Assembly: GCA_002394125.1 (NCBI GenBank)
Contig: DGSY01000064.1
Span: forward strand, 6,253-17,565
Length of the DNA: 11,313 nucleotides
Direction of reading: 5' to 3'
DNA from: Ruminococcus sp. UBA4350
GTDB taxonomy: Bacteria > Bacillota > Clostridia > Oscillospirales > Ruminococcaceae
This document shows, piece after piece, positions 1-5,184 of the stretch. Both the position numbers and the translations under genes were made by a program. The notes beneath the pieces were generated by a model. That model searched no databases. It saw nothing but the letters and a program-made list of their open reading frames with translations, and was not told where the DNA came from. Numbering within the stretch: the first letter of the stretch is position 1; each line of letters opens with the position of its first letter.

Positions 1-581
1 CCCCCGCCGATTTTATGATTGCGATAGAAATTGCGCAGCTGCGACGCATAGGCCTCGTCGAGCGTATGGTTCCGGCAGCGTCTGCCGTCCGCCGACAGCA
101 CGGAAAGTCCGCCGAGCCGGATCGCCGGATCCGCACGGAAGCTGATCTTTGCCGAAACGGTCTTTTCCAGTTCCGGCTTCAGTGCAAGGTCGCTCTCCCG
201 CAGCAGGATCTCCGCACCGTCCTCCGGTGCCGCATCCGCCAGCAGCTTTTTCATCCACGGCAGATAGTCCGCCGAGGCGGTGAATGCCGTGAGCTTTTCA
301 CGCAGCTCTCCGAAAAGCTGCATCAGGAGCATCTGCCGGCGGCTGAGGAACGCTGTCCGCCCCTCATAGCCGATCTGCGACATCCGCTTCTGATAGGTCG
401 CGGCGATCCGCGCTTTTGCGGCAGCAAGCGTCTTTTCGGAATCGGCTCTGCATTTCCTGTCTGCTTCCAGCAGGATCTGCTCCGCCTCCTCCTCAGCCGT
501 CTGCTCCGCCTTCAGAACCTTTGCGTCCGTGCTGCGGCTGACCGCCTCCATAAACTGCATGAGTCTCTGATTTGCATCCAT
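1..581 (-). CDS. ntpE: V/A-type ATPase subunit E, peripheral stalk (3' end cut by window edge)
   Basis: This is a peripheral-stalk subunit of a V/A-type rotary ATPase; with its G/H-type partner it links the catalytic A3B3 head to subunit I in the membrane. Translation from the ATG at 581-579 is open to the window edge, giving 193 codons. It begins MDANQRLMQFMEAV, followed by a charged, Ala/Glu/Lys-rich helical stretch (about residues 15-70) typical of the stalk coiled coil. A more globular C-terminal half follows, with ISFRADPAIRLGGLSVLSAD near residue 155 and then LDEAYASQLRNFY, the region that contacts the head in this family. Family members are about 190-200 aa, so only a few residues and the stop should be missing. 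A GGAG lies 8 nt before the ATG. The gene is last in the visible part of the operon, 48 nt after subunit F. E subunits are poorly conserved, so the call rests on operon position as well as sequence. Confidence 0.87.
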   Translation of the reverse strand, partial: MDANQRLMQFMEAVSRSTDAKVLKAEQTAEEEAEQILLEADRKCRADSEKTLAAAKARIAATYQKRMSQIGYEGRTAFLSRRQMLLMQLFGELREKLTAFTASADYLPWMKKLLADAAPEDGAEILLRESDLALKPELEKTVSAKISFRADPAIRLGGLSVLSADGRRCRNHTLDEAYASQLRNFYRNHKIGG

Positions 582-629
582 GTTTCATACTCCAATCGGG
601 CAGCTCTCTGCGCCGCCCAGCGGTTATTC

Positions 630-938
630 TCAGATATGGATACCGACCGTTTCCGCCAGATACCGCGAAATGGCGGCGGTCATATCCGAAGTGCCGTGGC
701 GGTCGGGAATGATGACGACCAGCGGCAGCGCCGTATGCTCCTTCAGCTCCTGCACCTCCGCACCGCAGAGCGCAGCGAGCTTTTCCGTAATCATGACGAC
801 CGCAATGCCATCCGTATGCATTGCCTTTCGCAGCGCGGCGATCGTCTGCTCACGCTCGTGAACGATCTCGCCCTCAACGCCGGCAAGCCGCATTCCCATG
901 ACAGTGTCGGTATTGTCACTGATGACCCAGCAGCGCAT
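630..938 (-). CDS. ntpG: V/A-type ATPase subunit F (central rotor shaft)
   Basis: This is a small cytoplasmic subunit of the central rotor, which binds the axle subunit D and can modulate coupling. It is 102 aa, the usual family length. The fold signature is visible: an N-terminal strand MRCWVISDNTDTVMGMRLAG, in which the GMRLAG segment is characteristic, then the VVMITEKLAAL strand-helix in the middle and the PLVVIIPDRHG strand with its following loop in the C-terminal half. Its ATG shares one base with the stop of subunit K (TAATG, positions 940-936). The only Shine-Dalgarno-like sequence is a weak GGAAAG, so translation probably depends on ribosomes terminating on K. Subunit E follows after a 48-nt gap. 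The E. hirae name for this subunit is NtpG; archaeal operons call it AtpF. Confidence 0.93.
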   Translation of the reverse strand: MRCWVISDNTDTVMGMRLAGVEGEIVHEREQTIAALRKAMHTDGIAVVMITEKLAALCGAEVQELKEHTALPLVVIIPDRHGTSDMTAAISRYLAETVGIHI

Positions 939-1387
939 TACAGCTTTCCGAGGATCATGATCGCGACCAGCAGGCCGAAGATCGAGATACCTTCACCGAG
1001 CGCGACGAAGATCAGCGCCTTTGCGAAGGATTTCGGCTCCTCAGCGAGCGCACCGATCGCGGCAGGGGCAGCATGGCCGACGGCGATGCCGCTTCCGATA
1101 CAGCCGACGCCGACCGAGATCGCGGCAGCGAGATAGCCGAGTCCCGCCGCGGAATTCGTGACGGCATTTGCCGCCTCCGCAGTCTCATCCGCAGATGCAA
1201 AGCCGCCGAGCGGCAGGATGATCGCGCAGAGCAGCACAGCGCCGAATGCGCAGAGATTCGTCAGCATGGCGCGGCGCATGGATTTGCCGGGCTTCTGCTT
1301 TTTGATGGCCGCCAGAACCGGCAGCGTGAGCAGTGCCGTCACACCGAGCGGCAGCAGGATCAGTTCCGCAATTTCAATACCAGACAT
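938..1387 (-). CDS. ntpK: V/A-type ATPase subunit K, proteolipid (c-ring) with unusual first hairpin
   Basis: This is the membrane rotor-ring subunit that carries the translocated ion. It is 149 aa with four predicted membrane segments at about residues 5-28, 42-63, 81-112 and 122-147. The second hairpin is canonical: a glycine/alanine-rich helix (SVGVGCIGSGIAVG), a cytoplasmic loop LAEEPKSF, and a helix ALGEGISIFGLLVAIMIL with the ion-binding Glu132. The first hairpin is not an obvious c-type repeat. It lacks the Gly-rich pattern and has no acidic residue in its second helix; instead it shows a basic loop (KKQKPGKSMRR), a hydrophobic stretch, and an ASA/DE sequence at residues 64-68 that resembles a signal-peptidase I site. 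The ATG is preceded by AGGAGGT with good spacing, 23 nt after the subunit I stop, and the stop overlaps the start of subunit F. It could act as a four-helix subunit or be processed to a single hairpin. Confidence 0.95.
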   Translation of the reverse strand: MSGIEIAELILLPLGVTALLTLPVLAAIKKQKPGKSMRRAMLTNLCAFGAVLLCAIILPLGGFASADETAEAANAVTNSAAGLGYLAAAISVGVGCIGSGIAVGHAAPAAIGALAEEPKSFAKALIFVALGEGISIFGLLVAIMILGKL

Positions 1388-1410
1388 GGATTTTACCTCC
1401 TAAATTTGCA

Positions 1411-3372
1411 TTATGCATTGGCAGTCTGTTCGGACTGCTTCAGTTCGTTGAAATCATCGAATGTGACCGAGATCGGGGTGAAGGGCTTGCCGTCGCCGTC
1501 ATAGCAGCGGGAGAAGATCTCGTAGAATTCCAGACGCAGCACCTGAATGCCGACGATCAGACCCTCCATGCCCATGACGATGAGGTTGCCGATCACGACT
1601 GTGATCACGGACTTGTGATTCCTGCCGATCATATCCGCGAGCATCATGACAACGCTCATCAGGCCGGCGTGCGAGAAGACGAAGCCGCCCACACGGATAA
1701 ACGACAGGGTATTGGACGCATAGCCGAGCAGGAATTCAAAGCACTCGAAGAAATTCGATGCGATGAAGTCGCCGAGCTCCGGCATTTTATAGGGCTTATG
1801 CGCGACCGCGTGGCCGAGCGGCTCGCGGAAGAACATCAGCAGCAGCGGCAGCGCCAGCATGATGACGATGATCGGCAGGTCGATCGTGAGATCGGTGATA
1901 AAGGTCAGGACCAGCAGCAGCAGTCCGGTGAAGAATATCAGACCCGCAATGCCGTTGTTGCCGAAAACGCCGTCCTCATAATTGCGGCGCCGCATCTTGA
2001 CGACGATATTGATAAGCATTGAGATGATGATGATGCCCGCGCCGATGCCGATCGCGCCGAAGATGATCGTGTTCGTATTCTCCATCGCCTTCAGCGGCAG
2101 ATACGGGATGCCCAGCTTCTCATACATCGGATCGAGCGCCTCCTCAAATCCGAAGACCGAGCCGTACAGTGCGCCGAAGAATGCGCTGGAAAAGCCGATC
2201 CGGGCGATGATCGCGCCGAGCTCGAATTTCTTGACCTTGTGCAGGAAAATGCCGATCAGCGCCATGACAAGTCCCTGTCCGAGATCGCCGAACATGATGC
2301 CGAAGAGCAGCGTGTAGGTGATTGCAACAAAGGTCGTCGGATTGTAGCCATTGTAATTCGGCAGGCCGTACATTTCGACGAACATATTGAACGGCTTTGA
2401 GAACCAGCCGTTTTTCAGGCGCACCGGCGGCTGCACTTTTGTATCCGCCCACGGCGCCTCATAGACGACGCTCAGATCCGGGACATTGCCGATATACTTT
2501 TTGAAGCGCTCCTTTTCGGAGACCGGCACATATCCCATGAGGCTGAATTTATTGTCCGTGACAATGCACTGCGAACGCAGCTTCCAGACCTCACTCTGAT
2601 ATTTCGCATAGCAGTACATCCGGCCGAGCAGATCGGCTTCTTCTTCATAGATCGCGGATTCCTGCTTTTCCAGTTCTTCCAGCGCGGATTTCCGCTCCGT
2701 CAGCTTGATCTGCAATTCCGCAAGCGCCTGCTCCGGCGTACCGCTGACATCCTTCGGCAGCTCGTAGCATTCAAAGAGCAGTCCCTTCATGATCGCATCG
2801 ACAGTCAGGATCCGCTCCTTTGCCGCGAAATAGAATCCCCAGACATATTCATGCTCGGTGTGATACGCCTGAAAGACAAAGCCCTCATCGCTGTAAAACG
2901 CGAGCTTCTGCATATTCTCCTCCGGCATCCTGCCGAAGCGGGAAACGATATGTCTGCATTTTGTCAGCTCACCGAGATCCAGATCGGAGCCGGTGAGATT
3001 TTTCAGGTGGATCGCAGCGCTGCCGTAATCCGCGACCTGCTTCCGGGCCGCAGCGAGCTTCTCCCGGACATCCCGCAGCCGTTCCGAAATGCGCTCTGTC
3101 TCGGAGAGGATCGACTCCGGCGTAAATTCACCGGGCAGCGGCTCCCGCTCCGTGTCGATCTTCGCACGGCGAAGGTCGAATTCCATCAGCGCACGCAGCG
3201 GTGCGGCATAGGGATCCTCCGAATGGGATGCGCCGCCGTCCTCCCCGCTGCCAAGCAGCTTTGCGGCATTTTCGATATGGAATGCCCTGCTTTGCAGACA
3301 GGCGACGATCGCCTCATTCAGACTCGGTGCTGCGCCTGCGATACTGACAAGCTCCAGCTTTTCGATTGACAA
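1411..3372 (-). CDS. ntpI: V/A-type ATPase subunit I (stator a-subunit)
   Basis: This is the membrane stator that forms the two ion half-channels against the K ring and anchors the peripheral stalks through its cytoplasmic arm. It is 653 aa, in the normal size range. Residues 1-325 form the cytoplasmic domain, with coiled coils near 85-115 and 215-250. The membrane domain starts with the family signature FVEMYGLPNYNGYNPTTF (331-348) and FGDLGQG (361-367), followed by about seven or eight helices. The key channel residues are Arg560 in NTLSFIRVGG (the arginine opposite the rotor glutamate), Glu603 in GMEGL and Arg613 in QVLRLEFYEIF. The start is TTG at 3372-3370: a strong GGAGG sits 7 nt upstream and no suitable ATG lies nearby. 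The gene follows subunit C after 45 nt and precedes K by 23 nt. Confidence 0.97.
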   Translation of the reverse strand: MSIEKLELVSIAGAAPSLNEAIVACLQSRAFHIENAAKLLGSGEDGGASHSEDPYAAPLRALMEFDLRRAKIDTEREPLPGEFTPESILSETERISERLRDVREKLAAARKQVADYGSAAIHLKNLTGSDLDLGELTKCRHIVSRFGRMPEENMQKLAFYSDEGFVFQAYHTEHEYVWGFYFAAKERILTVDAIMKGLLFECYELPKDVSGTPEQALAELQIKLTERKSALEELEKQESAIYEEEADLLGRMYCYAKYQSEVWKLRSQCIVTDNKFSLMGYVPVSEKERFKKYIGNVPDLSVVYEAPWADTKVQPPVRLKNGWFSKPFNMFVEMYGLPNYNGYNPTTFVAITYTLLFGIMFGDLGQGLVMALIGIFLHKVKKFELGAIIARIGFSSAFFGALYGSVFGFEEALDPMYEKLGIPYLPLKAMENTNTIIFGAIGIGAGIIIISMLINIVVKMRRRNYEDGVFGNNGIAGLIFFTGLLLLVLTFITDLTIDLPIIVIMLALPLLLMFFREPLGHAVAHKPYKMPELGDFIASNFFECFEFLLGYASNTLSFIRVGGFVFSHAGLMSVVMMLADMIGRNHKSVITVVIGNLIVMGMEGLIVGIQVLRLEFYEIFSRCYDGDGKPFTPISVTFDDFNELKQSEQTANA

Positions 3373-3417
3373 GATAACACCTCCAAATGTGCATCAGCCG
3401 GTATCCCGCCGGCCTCC

Positions 3418-4479
3418 TCACGCATCGGTAATCAGCATGGACTGCAGCTCCGCAACGGATCTGCCGTAACGCACGCCCTCGATGATCATGATCAGATTTT
3501 CAGTCTCGATCTGCTGCAAAACATGAGCCGCATAGAGACTGACCGCAGCATGGCCGGAAAAATGCAGTGCCGACCTTGCGCTCTGCCAGCGCAGCTTCCG
3601 GAAGATCTGTTCCAGCTGCACGGAGGTCGGGGCATCCTTCAGAAAGCCCATATCCTCCTGCATCATGCGGCCGTAGCGCGTTGTCCGCAGCACCTCGAGA
3701 AATGCCGGCACATCCGGCGCCGCATACAGCTCCTCGCAGACGCGCTTCGGCAGTCTGCCGGGGATCGGCAGCATCATCCGCTTCACCGCTTCCGCATCCA
3801 TATGAAATGTATGCTTCAGACGGAAGGCGTTGATGAGATTGACAATGTCGATCTGCTCCGCGATCAGCTTTTTCAGCGCATCGAGATCGTCGCCGCGGAC
3901 GGTCTGCTCCGCCTCGCGGAGAATGCGCTCCAGATAGCAGGCGCGCAGTGCGATCTCCAGCGCGGTATAATCGGGCTGCTCAACGCCCGCCGGCCAGTGC
4001 GTTTTCAGCACATTGGCATAGGGCGTCTGCGCCGCGGCCGCGATGATCTCCTCCCGCGTTTCCGCACGCGCCAGCGCCTCCTGCGAAAAGCTTAGATACG
4101 GGCCGAGCCATGCGTCCATGGCCGAGATATAGGAAGCATTGTCCGCCGGCATCAGCTGTACCTTTTTGATCAGCTCGCGGATCTCGTGGTCATAGATGAA
4201 AAAGCGGAAAAACGGCGTATTCTGCAAATGCTCCAGACTGCAAAAATGCAGGCACTGCGTAAAGAGATTGCGCTTGAGCAGCATTTCGACATAGCCGCGG
4301 TGCGTATAGGCAGGCTCCAAGCCCTGAAGCAGCGTCCGGTAGGCTTCGGTCTCCTTGAGATAGGAAACGATATCCGCGACCGAATGCAGATTGAGCAGAT
4401 CGCGGTATTCCGCCGCCCGCAGACGGTGTCCGTAGGCCGTGCGGACCGCAGCAGCCGTCGCCTGATGTTGATTCGCCAT
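3418..4479 (-). CDS. ntpC: V/A-type ATPase subunit C (AC39/d family, rotor cap)
   Basis: This funnel-shaped subunit sits on the cytoplasmic face of the K ring and socks the central axle onto it. It is 353 aa, all helical, with no membrane segment. Diagnostic stretches are DIVNLINAFRLKH (211-223), matching the family's mid-protein helix, and the C-terminal ETENLIMIIEGVRYG (325-339), the most conserved signature of V-ATPase subunit C/d. The N-terminal half also shows the repeated three-helix pattern of the family (for example RAAEYRDLLNLHSVADIVSYL near 21-41). Translation starts at the ATG at 4479-4477. A GGAGG 10 nt upstream lies inside the end of the preceding stalk gene, whose stop is only 5 nt away, so the two are probably translationally coupled. 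Confidence 0.95.
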   Translation of the reverse strand: MANQHQATAAAVRTAYGHRLRAAEYRDLLNLHSVADIVSYLKETEAYRTLLQGLEPAYTHRGYVEMLLKRNLFTQCLHFCSLEHLQNTPFFRFFIYDHEIRELIKKVQLMPADNASYISAMDAWLGPYLSFSQEALARAETREEIIAAAAQTPYANVLKTHWPAGVEQPDYTALEIALRACYLERILREAEQTVRGDDLDALKKLIAEQIDIVNLINAFRLKHTFHMDAEAVKRMMLPIPGRLPKRVCEELYAAPDVPAFLEVLRTTRYGRMMQEDMGFLKDAPTSVQLEQIFRKLRWQSARSALHFSGHAAVSLYAAHVLQQIETENLIMIIEGVRYGRSVAELQSMLITDA

Positions 4480-4484
4480 AGCGC

Positions 4485-4805
4485 TCAGGCCTCCGCTTCG
4501 CGCAGCGTCTCATCAAAGAGCGTTTGAAGCAGATCATCGTGCTGCCCTGCGAACTGCGCCGTCATTTCCTCGGCACGGCGGTCGAAGTCGCCGCGCAGCG
4601 CGGACATTTTCTGCTCATACTCGCTGCGTGCCTGCTCCTCCATTTCAATGATCGTATCCCGCGTCTGATGTCTGGCGGCCTGCGTCATGGCAGAAGCCTG
4701 CTGACGCGCCTCCTGCACCTTCCGGCGGCACTGCAGCCGCACGCCGCTGAGCCGTTCCTCCGTTGCGGCATCCAGCTCCAGGATCTTGCGGATCGTCTGA
4801 TCCAT
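4485..4805 (-). CDS. V/A-type ATPase peripheral-stalk G/H-like coiled-coil subunit
   Basis: This is a small, highly charged protein of 106 aa that is almost entirely predicted coiled coil. It starts MDQTIRKILELDAATEERL and continues with a long Gln/Arg/Glu/Ala heptad-like stretch (about residues 20-95). That is the expected shape of the G/H-type partner (AhaH/NtpF-like) that forms a heterodimeric peripheral stalk with subunit E. It is the first gene of the operon, the same place the stalk gene holds in several bacterial V-type operons. The start is chosen as the ATG at 4805-4803 because AGGAG lies 8 nt before it. A GTG two codons upstream (4811) would be only 2 nt from that ribosome binding site. 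Sequence conservation is low in this family, so the identity rests on length, coiled coil and position. Confidence 0.8.
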   Translation of the reverse strand: MDQTIRKILELDAATEERLSGVRLQCRRKVQEARQQASAMTQAARHQTRDTIIEMEEQARSEYEQKMSALRGDFDRRAEEMTAQFAGQHDDLLQTLFDETLREAEA

Positions 4806-4878
4806 TGACACCGCTCCTTTCTATATTCGTCCGATTTTTGTGTAAATTCCACAAATTCATACCGGCTTTACCGAATCG

Positions 4879-4902
4879 GCAGACGGCAAGGCCGCCGTCT
4901 GC
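4879..4902 (-). promoter_or_regulatory. Stem-loop in the ATPase leader
   Basis: There is a perfect 9-bp inverted repeat, GCAGACGGC and GCCGTCTGC, separated by 6 nt. It would form a stable GC-rich hairpin in the 5' untranslated RNA, with about 74 nt between it and the first start codon. No U-tract follows on either strand, so it is not an ordinary terminator. It may stabilise the transcript or be part of a regulatory leader, but no known riboswitch architecture was recognised. Confidence 0.55.
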
Positions 4903-4910
4903 GCGCAGTT

Positions 4911-4940
4911 TTCTGCCGGATTCTGCCGGATTCATTCGGA
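4911..4940. repeat. Short tandem repeat, 10-bp unit TTCTGCCGGA
   Basis: Two perfect tandem copies of TTCTGCCGGA occupy 4911-4930. A third, degenerate copy (TTCATTCGGA, 7 of 10 matching) follows to 4940. The unit matches one helical turn and lies in the ATPase leader, about 30-60 nt after the expected transcription start. A function is not evident. Confidence 0.6.
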
Positions 4941-4976
4941 AATCTGCACAAATGCGTGATTCTGAAATATAGAGAT

Positions 4977-5005
4977 ATTATACTCCAATTCCGGCTAAAA
5001 GTCAA
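4977..5005 (-). promoter_or_regulatory. Sigma-A-type promoter of the V/A-ATPase operon
   Basis: On the minus strand the sequence reads TTGACT (5005-5000), a 17-bp spacer (4999-4983), then TATAAT (4982-4977). This is 5/6 and 6/6 agreement with the vegetative consensus at optimal spacing. Upstream of the -35 box (5006-5020) the DNA is AT-rich, like an UP element. Transcription would begin near 4970, leaving a leader of about 165 nt before the first stalk gene. The strength fits a housekeeping energy-conversion operon. Confidence 0.88.
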
Positions 5006-5031
5006 TAGTATTTTCAATATTTCGGCGCGTC

Positions 5032-5059
5032 AAAAAACCGGCCTTCCGCGCCGGCCGGC
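5032..5059 (-). terminator. Rho-independent terminator reading toward the ATPase operon
   Basis: Read on the minus strand, this is CCGGCC, a 9-nt loop, GGCCGG, then TTTTTT. A G-U pair can extend the stem by one. An alternative register, CCGGC with GCCGG and a 7-nt loop, is also possible. The T-run on the minus strand fixes the orientation; on the plus strand the A-run precedes the stem and no T-run follows. It lies between the two divergent promoters, so no annotated gene leads into it. It would stop leftward transcripts originating in or near the addB promoter before they reach the ATPase promoter. Confidence 0.6.
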
Positions 5060-5090
5060 AGCGTTCTGAACTTCGCTTTTCCGGCAGGCG

Positions 5091-5112
5091 GATGTGCAGC
5101 ATTCTGCACATC
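5091..5112. promoter_or_regulatory. Perfect dyad upstream of the addB -35 box (possible operator)
   Basis: GATGTGCAG and CTGCACATC are perfect inverted repeats separated by 4 nt, ending 6 nt before the addB -35 hexamer. The dyad size and position suit a binding site for a dimeric regulator. On the minus strand it could equally be an RNA hairpin upstream of the terminator at 5059-5032. It does not resemble the Gram-positive LexA box (CGAAC...GTTCG type), so there is no sequence evidence for SOS control. Confidence 0.45.
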
Positions 5113-5118
5113 AGGCGC

Positions 5119-5147
5119 TTGAAAAAAAACGCCCTCTATGCTATAAT
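5119..5147 (+). promoter_or_regulatory. Sigma-A-type promoter of addBA with extended -10
   Basis: TTGAAA (5119-5124), a 17-bp spacer and TATAAT (5142-5147) form a near-consensus vegetative promoter. The TG at 5139-5140, one base before the -10 box, adds an extended -10 element. Transcription should start near 5154, giving a leader of about 30 nt that contains GGAGGT just before the addB ATG. Confidence 0.88.
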
Positions 5148-5184
5148 AGAATCAGTCATTTTCTTACAATGTACGGAGGTCTGT

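Larger units (their letters stand above)
4806..5184. other. Divergent intergenic region between ATPase operon and addBA
   Basis: There are 379 nt between the two outward-facing start codons, and no protein gene with a credible ribosome binding site was found inside. From left to right it holds the ATPase leader (4806 to about 4970) with a 9-bp hairpin (4879-4902) and a 10-bp tandem repeat (4911-4930, with a degenerate third copy to 4940). Next come the minus-strand promoter (4977-5005) with an AT-rich stretch upstream, an intrinsic terminator oriented to the minus strand (5032-5059), a perfect 9-bp dyad (5091-5112), and the addB promoter (5119-5147) followed by a leader of about 30 nt. The region is visibly more AT-rich around the promoters than the coding DNA on either side. 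Confidence 0.85.

Noticed and set aside
15..1136. Long plus-strand reading frame antisense to subunits E, F and K (373 codons)
   Set aside because: It covers three well-supported genes and is rich in Arg, Gln and Ser with no recognisable domain. This is a usual artefact of GC-rich codon bias.
4806..4811. GTG at 4811 as start of the stalk subunit
   Set aside because: It is only 2 nt from the AGGAG ribosome binding site, while the ATG at 4805 has 8-nt spacing.
4879..4902. Leader hairpin as an intrinsic terminator or attenuator
   Set aside because: No T-run follows the stem on either strand.
4645..4935. Possible upstream ORF starting in the ATPase leader (ATG at 4935)
   Set aside because: There is no ribosome binding site; it runs out of frame into the stalk gene, and its composition is that of a frame-shifted shadow.
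5092..5184. In-frame ATG at 5092 that would extend AddB by 31 residues
   Set aside because: The extension spans the promoter itself (5119-5147) and has no ribosome binding site. The ATG at 5185 has GGAGG 5 nt upstream, and starting there places the Walker A motif at residue 7, as in other AddB proteins.
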